This document shows, one piece after another, positions 24,852 through 33,739 of a DNA stretch of 64,000 bases. The notes under the pieces were generated by a model that was not told the DNA's origin, did no database searches, and saw nothing but the letters and a program-made list of their open reading frames with translations. The DNA lies in NCBI GenBank assembly GCA_030147505.1, contig JASBVG010000095.1, forward strand, positions 1 to 64,000, given 5' to 3'. How positions within the stretch are numbered: the stretch's first letter is position 1; every line of letters begins with the position of its first letter. This DNA comes from Tardiphaga sp. Lineage in GTDB: Bacteria > Pseudomonadota > Alphaproteobacteria > Rhizobiales > Xanthobacteraceae. A program made the translations under genes and the position numbers.

Positions 24852-27245
24852 TCAGGCGACCTTGCTATCGATCGTGGCCGATACCTGCTGCGGCACGCCT
24901 TCGGTCACATGGGCGAATTGATCGATGCTGGCCGGTTTGCCGAGCAGATAGCCCTGTACCTCGTCGCATTTCTCGTCGTTGAGAAATTTAAGCTCGGCTT
25001 CGGTCTCGACGCCTTCCGCCAGCACCGGTAACCCCAATCCGCGGCCGAGGCCGACCACGGCGCGCACAATGGTTGCCGCCTGGCCGTTATTGTTCACCGA
25101 TTTGATGAACGAGCCGTCGATCTTGATCTTGTCGAACGGGAAGGCACGCAGATTCGACAGCGACGAATAACCGGTGCCAAAATCATCCATGGCGATGCGC
25201 ACGCCGAGGGCCTTGATCCGGCGCAGTGCCGAGAGTGCGCGGTTGAGATCGCGGATCAGCGCGGTCTCGGTGATTTCGAGTTCGAGGCGCGACGGCGAAA
25301 GACCTGTCTCCAGCAGGATCTCGTGCACCATCGGCACGAAATTATCGTGATAGATCTGCACGGCCGAAACGTTTACGGCGATGGTCAGTGGTTGCTTCCA
25401 GCTCGCGGCTTCCGCACAGGCGGTGCGCATGACCCATTCACCGATCTCCAGAATGGCGCTGGTCTCTTCCGCGATCGGAATGAAAATCGCGGGTGATACC
25501 ACGCCACGGGTCGGATGGGTCCAGCGCAGCAGTGCTTCGAAGCCGATCACGGCGCCACGCTGCATACCTTCCTGCGGTTGATAGACGAGTTTCATCTGAC
25601 CGCCAGCCACGGCGCTACGCAGATCGTGCTCCAGCATGCGGCGATCACGCACCGCATCGCCCATGCCGGTCTCATAGAAGCGGTAGGTGGCGCGACCGTC
25701 GGTCTTGGCGCGGTACAGCGCGGTGTCTGCATGCGCCAACATTGACTCGCGGTCGGTGGCGTCGTCGGGATACAGCGCAATGCCGATGCTGCTGGAGACG
25801 CTGCCGAGTTCGGACGCATCGTCGCGGTCGCGTAATGTTTCGAGTACGCGCTGCGCCATCTTTTCCGCCGCGGCATTGTGCCGGATGTTGGGCATCAGGA
25901 TCGCGAATTCGTCGCCACCCAGGCGGGCCATCACCTGACCGTCATCGAGCAGGCTGCTGACATGCGCCGCGATAGTCTGCAGTACCTTGTCACCGGCGGC
26001 ATGGCCGAACAGATCGTTGACTTCCTTGAAGCGGTCCAGATCGAGGCACAATACTGCATGCTTGCGCCCGGGCTGTATGTTTGCGATCTCGGCATCGACG
26101 CGATCATTGAAGTAGCTGCGATTGGGCAGGCCGGTGAGTGCGTCGTGATGGGCAAGGAAACGGATATGCTGCTCGGCCTCCTTGCGCGCGCGGAGATCTC
26201 GCACGGCAATCACTTGATGTGGCCGGCCCGCGAAATCGATCTGTCGCAGGATCAGTTCGACGGGGACGACGACGCCGTGACCCGCGCGGAGATTCGCTTC
26301 GACGGGTTGATCGGGCCGTGCGATCAAGGCGGCACGCGGTAGATCATCGGGAAAGCAGCCATCGAGACTCTCGCCGACAAAACTCTCTGTCGAAGCGAAG
26401 GCAAGCGCGGCAAAGCTGTTATTGACCGTGACGATGGTGTCGCCGTCACAGACGATCAGGCCTTCGATGGCCGCATTGGCGAGGCCGAGCATGCGATCGG
26501 CTTCGAGATGGGTACGGCGACGGTCGCGGATGTCGAGCGCGATGCCGCCTGCCGCCAGCCCGATGATGGCGAAACTGATCAGCGCCACGCCAAGCGCGAG
26601 CCAGGCGGCCGGGACCGACAGCGGCGAGACCGCGATGCTCGGATCGGGAACGATGGTAACGGCGCTCATCGCGGTGAAATGATGGCTGCAGATCGCCAGC
26701 GTCAGCAACAGCGCGCCCCCGATGCGCCATGATGGCTCGTTGCCATGCAACGCGACAGGCAGTGCCATCGCGCCGAGCGCGCCGCCGATAACGATCGACG
26801 AAATTACCAGCGCGACGTCCCAATACATGATGGCCTGCACCTCGAACGCTGCCATGCCCGTGTAATGCATCGCCGCGATGCCGCCGGCGACGACGCCGCC
26901 GCCGATAGCGGGAGCGGCGCGGAGGTTGGGAATCAGCGCGACGGCGAGACCCGCGCCGGTGAGCAGGATCGCGGCGACCAACGAGACGGCCGTAAGCACG
27001 ATATTGTAGCCGCTCGGTATGCCTGGTGTGAACGCCAGCATGGCGACGAAATGCGTAGCCCAGATGCCGAACCCGGTTGAGATCGCGGAAACACCGAGCC
27101 AGAGATAGCTCATGCCGCCTTCCGCGCTTCGCGCGTGGCGAAGCAGGGTGACGGCAGTAACCGATGCGATCGCGCAGATGACGGCGGCAAGGCCAACGAG
27201 ACGAAGATCGTGGGCGTTGGCGATGCAGTTGTAGATGGTGAGCAT
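24852..27245 (-). CDS. MHYT-PAS-GGDEF-EAL membrane protein (c-di-GMP turnover)
   Basis: A 797-residue protein. The N-terminal 250 residues form seven membrane helices of the MHYT domain, with its repeated motifs HFVAML, MHYTGM and HFTAMS; such domains are proposed to bind metal and sense a gas or redox cue. Then a short PAS-like part (LGLANAAIEGLIVCDGDTIV), a GGDEF domain with intact GGDEF at 443-447, and an EAL domain with EAL at 570-572 plus DFGTGYSSLSNL and EGVETEAEL. Both active sites look intact. A perfect 10-base inverted repeat lies 74-95 bases upstream. Confidence 0.94.
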   Translation of the reverse strand: MLTIYNCIANAHDLRLVGLAAVICAIASVTAVTLLRHARSAEGGMSYLWLGVSAISTGFGIWATHFVAMLAFTPGIPSGYNIVLTAVSLVAAILLTGAGLAVALIPNLRAAPAIGGGVVAGGIAAMHYTGMAAFEVQAIMYWDVALVISSIVIGGALGAMALPVALHGNEPSWRIGGALLLTLAICSHHFTAMSAVTIVPDPSIAVSPLSVPAAWLALGVALISFAIIGLAAGGIALDIRDRRRTHLEADRMLGLANAAIEGLIVCDGDTIVTVNNSFAALAFASTESFVGESLDGCFPDDLPRAALIARPDQPVEANLRAGHGVVVPVELILRQIDFAGRPHQVIAVRDLRARKEAEQHIRFLAHHDALTGLPNRSYFNDRVDAEIANIQPGRKHAVLCLDLDRFKEVNDLFGHAAGDKVLQTIAAHVSSLLDDGQVMARLGGDEFAILMPNIRHNAAAEKMAQRVLETLRDRDDASELGSVSSSIGIALYPDDATDRESMLAHADTALYRAKTDGRATYRFYETGMGDAVRDRRMLEHDLRSAVAGGQMKLVYQPQEGMQRGAVIGFEALLRWTHPTRGVVSPAIFIPIAEETSAILEIGEWVMRTACAEAASWKQPLTIAVNVSAVQIYHDNFVPMVHEILLETGLSPSRLELEITETALIRDLNRALSALRRIKALGVRIAMDDFGTGYSSLSNLRAFPFDKIKIDGSFIKSVNNNGQAATIVRAVVGLGRGLGLPVLAEGVETEAELKFLNDEKCDEVQGYLLGKPASIDQFAHVTEGVPQQVSATIDSKVA

Positions 27246-27318
27246 GAAACGCGTACCGCAGGTGGGAGCACTGAACCTGCGCGAGACCCTAGATATAAGT
27301 ATGTAAGGACACGTAAAT

Positions 27319-27340
27319 ACCTATCGGCACGCCGATAGGT
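27319..27340. promoter_or_regulatory. Perfect 22-base palindromic site upstream of the MHYT gene
   Basis: Arms ACCTATCGGC and GCCGATAGGT are perfect complements with only AC between them. The spacing is too tight for an RNA hairpin and suits a dimeric DNA-binding protein, such as a LuxR- or TetR-type regulator. It lies 74-95 bases upstream of the MHYT-GGDEF-EAL start. Confidence 0.5.
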
Positions 27341-27746
27341 CCAATAGCGCATTCTTCTCATTCAGCGGCAGAGGCCGAGCATTCGAATGGTCGATTGTGC
27401 TTACCTATGCGGGTATCGTATCGTTGTATAAACCTAAGAGGGCTGGCTGAGTAACCTCGCGTCAACCGTGCTCGTAAACTCGCAATGCAAAGGCATTGCA
27501 CTGTCACTGATGCGACCCCTGCGCAGTATCCCCGCCACAGTTTGCGACCGAGCTTCGCCACTCGGTCTTGTCGCCCGATGAAACCGACGCGCACCCGATC
27601 GCGCATCATCTCTTCTTCGGCTCGCCGCAGTGTTAGCGCAACTGTGATCTGCGTGGTCAGATCCATTCAATTCCAGTCGTGATCCACCATGCGTCAGTGC
27701 CGCGCATTCTGCCTTCGCTCGTTCGAGGCGTTTTAAAACGGGCGTC
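27341..27746. other. Intergenic region between the MHYT gene and copA
   Basis: About 400 bases without a convincing gene. An open frame on the minus strand (27434-27832) runs into the copA N-terminus and has no family features. A 12-base palindrome CGTTTTAAAACG is at 27729-27740, just before the copA promoter. Confidence 0.4.
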
Positions 27747-27791
27747 TTGACCTCGCTGTGCATCAGGTTCATATACCCCCATAGGGTATAT
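27747..27791 (+). promoter_or_regulatory. copA promoter with overlapping CsoR-like operator
   Basis: TTGACC at 27747-27752 is a good -35 element; a -10 (CATATA at 27770-27775, 17-base spacer) follows. The -10 is inside a perfect inverted repeat ATATACCC-N5-GGGTATAT (27771-27791). G/C tracts flanked by AT in this order are typical of CsoR/RcnR-family copper or nickel repressor sites. A repressor bound here would block RNA polymerase. Confidence 0.6.
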
Positions 27792-27812
27792 GATTCAGGA
27801 AACGAGGTCGCA

Positions 27813-30197
27813 GTGGCAGAGACAGCTCGCACGGATAAGGGGCAGGACGCGCATGCAGGTCACAAGCATGGGGGGTGCTGTTCGCATGGTCATCAACACG
27901 GTGAGGTCGCGCCAACTAAAGTAATTGATCCGGTCTGTGGCATGACTGTCGATCCGGCGACGGCGAAGAACCGCCTGACCTATCGAGGCCACGAATACTT
28001 CTTCTGCGGCACGCGTTGCCGCGAACGCTTCAATGCCGACCCCGAAAGCTTCCTGAAGCCGAAGGAGCCTGCGCCTCCTGCGCCGGCCGGCACCATCTAT
28101 ACCTGCCCGATGCACCCTGAAATTCGCCAGGAAGGGCCCGGCAGTTGTCCGATCTGCGGCATGGCGCTGGAACCTGAACAGATCTCGCTGGACGACAAAC
28201 CGGATCCTGAACTCATCGACATGACACGGCGCCTTTGGATCGCCCTGGCGCTCACATTGCCGGTCTTCGTGCTCGAGATGGGCGCGCATCTCGGCCTGAT
28301 GCAACTGGTGTCGCAGACCACATCGAACTGGATTTCGTTCGTGCTGGCGACGCCAGTGGTGCTGTGGGCTGGCGCACCGTTCTTCGAGCGCGGCTGGCGC
28401 TCGGTGGTGACGCGTAATCTCAACATGTTCACGCTCATTGCCATGGGCACCGGCGTGGCCTGGGTCTACAGCGTTGTGGCCACCCTCGCGCCCGGCGTGT
28501 TTCCCGATGCGTTCCGCGATCATCACGGCGCCGTGGCGGTGTATTTCGAAGCGGCTGCGGTCATTACCGTGCTTGTCCTGCTGGGCCAGGTGCTCGAATT
28601 GCGCGCACGCAATCAGACGTCAGGGGCGATCCGCGCGCTGCTCGGTCTTGCCCCAAACACCGCGCGACGCATTGGTACGGATGGTGACGAAGATATTGCG
28701 CTCGATGCGATCGTCATTGGCGATCTGCTGCGCGTGCGACCGGGCGAGAAGATTCCGGTCGATGGCGTCGTCACCGAGGGACGTTCATCCGTCGATGAGT
28801 CCATGGTTACCGGTGAATCCATGCCCGTGAGCAAGGCCGAAGGCGCGCGCGTGATCGGCGGTACCGTGAACCAGAGCGGCGGCCTCGTGCTGCGCGCTGA
28901 CAAGATCGGTCGCGATACGATGCTGTCACGGATCGTTGACATGGTCGCCAAGGCGCAGCGCTCGCGCGCCCCGATCCAGCGTCTCGCGGATCGCGTCGCC
29001 GGCTGGTTCGTGCCGGCCGTGCTCGCTGTGGCAGTGATCGCATTCATCGCTTGGGCGACATTCGGACCTGAGCCGCGGTTGACGTTTGCGCTGGTTGCAG
29101 GTGTCACCGTGCTGATCATCGCGTGCCCATGCGCGCTTGGCCTCGCAACGCCCATGTCGATCATGGTTGGCGTCGGCCGCGGCGCCCATGCCGGCATTCT
29201 GGTGCGCGACGCGGAGGCGCTGGAGCGGTTGGAAAGTATCGACACGATCATCATCGACAAGACGGGCACACTCACGGAAGGCAAGCCGAAGCTGGTCGGC
29301 ATCATGCCAGCGAACGGGTTTAACGAGAGCGACCTTCTGCTACTCGCTGCAAGCATCGAACGTTCCAGCGAGCATCCGCTGGCGCGGGCCCTTGTCGATG
29401 CAGCAAAGCAACGCAATGTGATGCTGAGCGATGTCAGCGACTTCGCTTCGCCGTCCGGCAAAGGCGCATCGGGCGTTGTCAATGGGAGGCGCGTCGCGCT
29501 GGGCAATGCCATGCTGATGAGCGAACTAAAGGTGGATACCACGCCCTGCGATGACGTTGCCGAGCAGGCGCGGCAGAACGGTGCGACTGCCATCTTCGTG
29601 GCTGTCGATGACAAGGTCGCGGGTGTCATGGCGATTGCCGATCCCGTGAAGCCATCGGCGCCGGACGCGTTGGAAAAGCTGCGCGCCGGCGGCTTGCGCG
29701 TGGTCATGCTCACCGGCGACAATGCGACGACGGCGAAAGCCGTCGCAAAGACGCTGGGTATCGACGATGTCGAGGCAGGCGTGTTGCCGGAGCGCAAGAG
29801 TGATGTGGTCACGCGTTTGCGCGGTGAAGGCCGCCGGGTCGCCATGGTCGGCGATGGCGTCAACGATGCGCCAGCGCTGGCTGCAGCCGATGTCGGCATC
29901 GCCATGGGCACGGGGACCGATGTCGCGATCGAGAGTGCCGGCGTGACGCTGCTCACCGGAGATCTGATGGGACTCGTGCGCGCACGCGAACTATCGAAGG
30001 CTGTGATGAGCAATATCCGGCAAAATCTGGCATTTGCCTTCATCTACAATGCGGCGGGTGTGCCGATCGCGGCCGGTGTGCTGTACCCAATTTTCAGCAT
30101 CCTGTTGTCGCCGATGATCGCCGCTGCCGCGATGGCGCTATCTTCGGTCAGCGTGATCGGGAACGCCCTGCGCTTGGCGAAGGTCAGGCTGGACTAG
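27813..30197 (+). CDS. copA: Copper-translocating P1B-type ATPase
   Basis: A 794-residue heavy-metal exporter. It starts with a His/Cys-rich stretch (HAGHKHGGCCSHGHQHG), then a YHS metal-binding domain (DPVCGMTVDPATAKNRLTYR ... FFCGTRCRERF), a heavy-metal-binding segment (YTCPMHPEIRQEGPGSCPIC then GMAL), eight membrane helices, the transport motif CPC at 438-440 (CPCALGLATP), TGES, the phosphorylated Asp482 in DKTGTLTEGKP, a P1B His-Pro pair (SSEHPLARAL) and GDGVNDAPAL. These are CopA/CopB-type features for Cu(I) export to the periplasm. GTG at 27813 is chosen as start because the longer frame begins within the -35 element of the promoter. Confidence 0.92.
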   Translation: MAETARTDKGQDAHAGHKHGGCCSHGHQHGEVAPTKVIDPVCGMTVDPATAKNRLTYRGHEYFFCGTRCRERFNADPESFLKPKEPAPPAPAGTIYTCPMHPEIRQEGPGSCPICGMALEPEQISLDDKPDPELIDMTRRLWIALALTLPVFVLEMGAHLGLMQLVSQTTSNWISFVLATPVVLWAGAPFFERGWRSVVTRNLNMFTLIAMGTGVAWVYSVVATLAPGVFPDAFRDHHGAVAVYFEAAAVITVLVLLGQVLELRARNQTSGAIRALLGLAPNTARRIGTDGDEDIALDAIVIGDLLRVRPGEKIPVDGVVTEGRSSVDESMVTGESMPVSKAEGARVIGGTVNQSGGLVLRADKIGRDTMLSRIVDMVAKAQRSRAPIQRLADRVAGWFVPAVLAVAVIAFIAWATFGPEPRLTFALVAGVTVLIIACPCALGLATPMSIMVGVGRGAHAGILVRDAEALERLESIDTIIIDKTGTLTEGKPKLVGIMPANGFNESDLLLLAASIERSSEHPLARALVDAAKQRNVMLSDVSDFASPSGKGASGVVNGRRVALGNAMLMSELKVDTTPCDDVAEQARQNGATAIFVAVDDKVAGVMAIADPVKPSAPDALEKLRAGGLRVVMLTGDNATTAKAVAKTLGIDDVEAGVLPERKSDVVTRLRGEGRRVAMVGDGVNDAPALAAADVGIAMGTGTDVAIESAGVTLLTGDLMGLVRARELSKAVMSNIRQNLAFAFIYNAAGVPIAAGVLYPIFSILLSPMIAAAAMALSSVSVIGNALRLAKVRLD

Positions 30198-30265
30198 CTC
30201 GGACCAGCACCAGCAGGAGGGGTGGAGCGACGACGCTCTACCCCGTTCACTTCCCGCGCCAGAAC

Positions 30266-30403
30266 AAAAAAAAAGCCGGTCTCTTTCGAGCCCGGCTTCA
30301 GGTATTGGCCTTCGAGAGGCCGACACAATCACCTTCCAAGAGGGATAACTGAGACCCGCACCACTGGAGGAGGGGGACAAATGCGCGGTACGAGCCTCAG
30401 CGT
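30266..30403 (-). ncRNA. Candidate small RNA with anti-Shine-Dalgarno stretch
   Basis: On the minus strand a promoter-like TTGCTG, 18-base spacer, CATACT (-10 at 30410-30415) predicts a start near 30403. The transcript would contain CCCCCTCCTCCAGTGG (complement of 30361-30376), a perfect hairpin GGCCT-CTCGA-AGGCC (30307-30321), and a strong intrinsic terminator AAGCCGG/CCGGCTT followed by nine T (30266-30298). Exposed CCTCCTCC is a known feature of rhizobial trans-acting RNAs such as the alpha-r14 family, which base-pair with ribosome sites. The alternative is a terminator for the LysR-trxB unit, whose stop is 220 bases upstream. Confidence 0.45.
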
Positions 30404-30518
30404 TTGAATAGTATGATCCTCGCCGACGCCAGGCAGCAACGCATGACTTGTCATGTCTGACATGCCGTCAGCGTGGACATGACTGCTCTGACAAAAGGCG
30501 GGCGCTATATTTTACGGG

Positions 30519-31442
30519 TTACGACGGCCAGCGCTGCGCCTTGCTCACGATGAAGTCGCGGAATACCTGCACGCGCGCGACCGTCTTCAGTTCTTCCGGA
30601 TAGACAAAATATGTGTCGAGTTGAATCGAATCCGACTCGCTGAAAAGCTGAACGAGGCGGTCGTTTTCTTCGACGAGATAGTCCGGCAATGCTGCGATGC
30701 CGAGGCCCTGCTGGCAGGCGCGCATCAGGCCCAGGATATTGTTCACCTTGAAATAGGCCTCACGCGGGCCGTTACCGTTGCGGCCGGCATCGATCAACCA
30801 GCTGCGGTTCTGCAGGTGCGGAGACACCTGCGCATCGCTCAGCATGATGATGCGGTGGCCGTCGAGCTCGTCAAGCGTGCGTGGAGTACCGAAATGCTTG
30901 ATGTATTCCGGTGCGCAGTAGGCGTGGAAACCCATGGCGAACAGCTTGCGCTGGATCAAGTCCGGTTGGGTTGGCTTGCGGGTGCGGATCGCTACGTCGG
31001 CCTCGCGCATCGACAGGTCGAGTTCCTCGTCGGTGACGATCAGGGAGATACGGATTTCCGGATAGAGCGCGGTGAATTCACCGAGCCGGGGGATCAGCCA
31101 GTTGATGCCGACGCCGGGGGTGGTGGTGACCTTGAGGTCGCCGCTCGGCCGCTCGCGGCTGTCGGTGAGCTTGGCGCGTGCTGCCTGCAATTGCATGAAC
31201 ACGTCATGGGCGGTTCGGAACAGCAGGTCGCCCTGTTCGGTGAGGATCAGGCCGCGGGCATGGCGGTGAAACAGCGAAACCGCCAGTTCCTGCTCCAGCG
31301 CGCTGACCTGGCGGGATACCGCCGACTGAGACAGCCCGAGCTGCTCCCCTGCATGCGTGAAGCTTCCCGCTTCCGCCGCCGCGTGAAACACCTTCAGCTT
31401 ATCCCAATCCATATCCGTAGATCCGTTGCGGGTTCGTGGCAT
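30519..31442 (-). CDS. LysR-family transcriptional regulator
   Basis: A 307-residue regulator. The N-terminal helix-turn-helix reads MDWDKLKVFHAAAEAGSFTH then AGEQLGLSQSAVSRQVSALE, and the effector domain follows from about 95 (SGDLKVTTTPGVGINWLIPRL). Translation may start at the internal ATG (31412) that begins MDWDKLK. It starts three bases after the trxB stop, so both are likely cotranscribed; close linkage to thioredoxin reductase suggests a redox-related role, which is inference. Effector unknown. Confidence 0.92.
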   Translation of the reverse strand: MPRTRNGSTDMDWDKLKVFHAAAEAGSFTHAGEQLGLSQSAVSRQVSALEQELAVSLFHRHARGLILTEQGDLLFRTAHDVFMQLQAARAKLTDSRERPSGDLKVTTTPGVGINWLIPRLGEFTALYPEIRISLIVTDEELDLSMREADVAIRTRKPTQPDLIQRKLFAMGFHAYCAPEYIKHFGTPRTLDELDGHRIIMLSDAQVSPHLQNRSWLIDAGRNGNGPREAYFKVNNILGLMRACQQGLGIAALPDYLVEENDRLVQLFSESDSIQLDTYFVYPEELKTVARVQVFRDFIVSKAQRWPS

Positions 31443-31445
31443 TGA

Positions 31446-32411
31446 TTATTCGGCGGCTATGCGGTCATGGGCATGCGCCGCAAGGAAACGTTCGGCTTCC
31501 AGTGCGGCCATGCAGCCCATGCCGGCGGCGGTGACGGCCTGGCGATAGGTCTCGTCGGCGACGTCGCCGGCCGCGAAAACGCCGGGTACCGATGTCGCAG
31601 TGGAATTGGCGGCAACCTCAACATAGCCTGAGGGCTTCAATTTGAGCTGGCCCTTCACCAGCTCGGTCGCCGGTGCGTGGCCAATGGCAATGAAGACGCC
31701 GTCGGCGAGGAGTTCGGTCGTGGCGCCCGTCTTGACGTTCTTCAGGCGGACATGGGTGACCTTGGCTGGACCCTGGGTGCCGCAGATCTCATCAATCGCG
31801 CTGTCCCACACCACCTTGATCTTCGGATGCTTGAACAGGCGTTCCTGCAGGATGCGCTCGGCGCGGAAATGATCGCGGCGGTGCACGATGGTAACCTGCG
31901 AGGCGAAATTGGTCAGGAATAGCGCCTCCTCGACTGCGGTATTGCCGCCGCCGACAACGACAACTTCCTTGCCGCGATAGAAGAAGCCGTCGCAAGTCGC
32001 ACAGGCGGACACGCCGCCGCCCTGGAACGCATCTTCCGAGGGCAGGCCGAGCCATCGCGCCTGGGCGCCGGTGGCGAGGATCACGGTTTCGGCAATATAG
32101 ATGTCGCCGGAATCGCAGGTCAGGCGGAACGGGCGCTGCGACAGATCAAGGTCGGTGACCAGATCGGTGACGATTCTGGTGCCGACGTGATGAGCCTGTT
32201 TCTCCATCTGCTCCATCAGCCACGGGCCCTGAACTACATCGGCAAAACCCGGGTAGTTCTCGACATCTGTGGTGATGGTGAGTTGACCGCCGGGCTGGAT
32301 GCCCTGGATCAGAATCGGCTCGAGCATAGCGCGGGCGGCGTAGATGGCGGCGGTGTAGCCGGCGGGACCGGAGCCGATGATGACGACTTTGGCATGAGTG
32401 GTGGCGGCCAT
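31446..32411 (-). CDS. trxB: Thioredoxin-disulfide reductase
   Basis: A 321-residue cytoplasmic flavoenzyme that reduces thioredoxin with NADPH. It has the FAD site GSGPAGYTAAIYAARA (about 12-27), the redox pair Cys137-Ala-Thr-Cys140 in ACATCDGFFYRGKEV, the NADPH site VVGGGNTAVEEALFL, HRRDHFRAE, and FAAGDVADETYRQAVTAAG at the C-terminus. Length is typical. Divergent from an Lrp-type regulator gene, with several palindromes between. Confidence 0.96.
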   Translation of the reverse strand: MAATTHAKVVIIGSGPAGYTAAIYAARAMLEPILIQGIQPGGQLTITTDVENYPGFADVVQGPWLMEQMEKQAHHVGTRIVTDLVTDLDLSQRPFRLTCDSGDIYIAETVILATGAQARWLGLPSEDAFQGGGVSACATCDGFFYRGKEVVVVGGGNTAVEEALFLTNFASQVTIVHRRDHFRAERILQERLFKHPKIKVVWDSAIDEICGTQGPAKVTHVRLKNVKTGATTELLADGVFIAIGHAPATELVKGQLKLKPSGYVEVAANSTATSVPGVFAAGDVADETYRQAVTAAGMGCMAALEAERFLAAHAHDRIAAE

Positions 32412-32503
32412 GGTCGGGTCCCCTTCCGCAGGGCAATAAATTCAGCGCTTGATGCGAAATGTGCCGGCGATTGGATCGCAGCGGCGCGAAGTCGTTGAAA
32501 GGA

Positions 32504-32543
32504 ATTCTAGAATATCTGGTGAGCCATGCAAGAATTGCAATTC
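32504..32543. promoter_or_regulatory. Palindromes in the trxB-lrp divergent region
   Basis: ATTCTAGAAT (32504-32513) and GAATTGCAATTC (32532-32543) are perfect dyads about 93-132 bases upstream of trxB. They may be sites for the Lrp-type protein encoded next door or for a redox regulator; unassigned. Confidence 0.3.
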
Positions 32544-32589
32544 GCATCGCCAGATTTTCCCCCGCGAAGGTTTAATTTCTGCAATGCAC

Positions 32590-32606
32590 GCGCAATAAAA
32601 TTGCGC
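32590..32606. promoter_or_regulatory. Candidate Lrp/AsnC operator
   Basis: GCGCAAT-AAA-ATTGCGC is a perfect 7-base inverted repeat with an AT core, 64 bases before the lrp start. Dyads of about 15-17 bases with an AT centre are typical Lrp/AsnC sites, and these regulators usually control their own gene. Confidence 0.45.
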
Positions 32607-32669
32607 AAGTTACAGCTCCTGCGCTAAACAAGTCGCAACTGATTGCTCCGAATACCAGCAGGATCCGGC

Positions 32670-33149
32670 GTGCCGAAAAGCCTAGACGAGATCGATCTGA
32701 AAATCCTCGCCGAGATTCAGGCCGATGGCCGAATCACCAATGTGGAACTCGCGAAGCGGGTCGGCATCTCGCCGCCGCCCTGTCTGCGCCGGGTCCGCGC
32801 GCTGGAAGAGGCCGGTTACATCCAGGGCTATCGCGGTTTGCTCGATCCGCGGAAACTGGGCTTCGACGTCACCGTGTTCGCCTCTGTGCATCTATCGAGT
32901 CAGGCCGATGCTGATCTCAAAGCCTTCGAGGATTTCGTCCGCAAGGAGCCCTTGGTACGCGAGTGCTGGATGCTGTCCGGTGAGATTGATTTCATCCTGA
33001 AATGCGTTGCACCGGACATGGCGACGTTTCAGGTCTTCGTCGGCCAGCTGACGGCGGCGCCGCATGTGCGCAACGTGCGCACATCGCTCGTGCTGCACAA
33101 TTCGAAATATGCTGCTGCGGTGCCGCTGGAATTGAAGGATGCGGAATAG
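32670..33149 (+). CDS. Lrp/AsnC-family transcriptional regulator
   Basis: A 159-residue regulator. The N-terminus LDEIDLKILAEIQADGRITN followed by VELAKRVGISPPPCLRRVRALEEAGYI is the Lrp helix-turn-helix; the C-terminal half is the RAM effector domain (VRECWMLSGEIDFILKCVAPD). It is close to leucine-responsive Lrp. GTG at 32670 is preferred over TTG at 32643 because AGGAT stands before it and family similarity starts there. A terminator follows. Confidence 0.93.
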   Translation: MPKSLDEIDLKILAEIQADGRITNVELAKRVGISPPPCLRRVRALEEAGYIQGYRGLLDPRKLGFDVTVFASVHLSSQADADLKAFEDFVRKEPLVRECWMLSGEIDFILKCVAPDMATFQVFVGQLTAAPHVRNVRTSLVLHNSKYAAAVPLELKDAE

Positions 33150-33169
33150 ACGATCGCAAGAGCGAAGGG

Positions 33170-33197
33170 GCTCACCTTGCGGTGAGCGCCTTTTTTT
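33170..33197 (+). terminator. Rho-independent terminator after lrp
   Basis: GCTCACC-TTGC-GGTGAGC stem (33170-33187) then GCC and seven T. Confidence 0.92.
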
Positions 33198-33212
33198 GTG
33201 CTGACGCGGAGA

Positions 33213-33620
33213 CTAGCCCTTCTTCATCGCCGCATCGGCGCTGATCGGGCCGCCGCCGGCGGTCGCAATGTAAAGACAGGTGAAGCACAGCGCGATGGCC
33301 AGGGTGCCGCCGTTCAGCAGCGGCAGGAATACCGGATCGGCGCCCTTGAACATGTGGCCGATGAAATAGGCGCAGGCCATCTGACCCGCCAGGATGAACG
33401 CGATCGGACGCGTAAACAGGCCGATCAGCAACAGCGCGCCGCCGACGAGCTCGATGGTGCCGGCCACGGTGATCAGCGGTGGGATATTGGCGAAGTAAGG
33501 CACGACCGGGAATTTGAAGATCTTTGCGATGCCGTATTGCAGCAGCAAAAGGCCGGTGATGAAACGCAGCAGGCTGAGTACGATCGGCTGAAATTTCGAG
33601 AGCGTCTGGTCCATTGTCAT
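33213..33620 (-). CDS. DoxX family membrane protein
   Basis: A 135-residue inner-membrane protein of four helices with DoxX signatures: RFITGLLLLQYGIAKIF (first helix with G-x-x-K), ITVAGTIELVGGALLLIGLF and LAGQMACAYFIGHMFKG. Start chosen at MTMDQTLSKFQ (33620), preceded by GGGGGA. DoxX proteins are linked to redox or respiratory functions but the biochemical role is not established. Its end faces the lrp terminator convergently. Confidence 0.85.
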   Translation of the reverse strand: MTMDQTLSKFQPIVLSLLRFITGLLLLQYGIAKIFKFPVVPYFANIPPLITVAGTIELVGGALLLIGLFTRPIAFILAGQMACAYFIGHMFKGADPVFLPLLNGGTLAIALCFTCLYIATAGGGPISADAAMKKG

Positions 33621-33739
33621 TAGTCCCCCTGTGAATGACGGGGCATTTCTAGCATTGCCGCGAGATAAAGCACCGGTCACTCTCGTGTGAGAATTGCCAT
33701 GATCGTGAGAATTGTTCCAGCCGAGGGGCTGACTGCTGC

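Noticed and set aside
27434..27832. Minus-strand open frame upstream of copA
   Set aside because: Covers the copA promoter/operator and N-terminus, has no ribosome site or similarity.
30381..30407. Eight-residue peptide frame (MRGTSLSV) preceded by GGAGGAGG
   Set aside because: The ribosome-like sequence is the complement of the candidate small RNA's CCTCCTCC motif; nothing downstream suggests a leader peptide.
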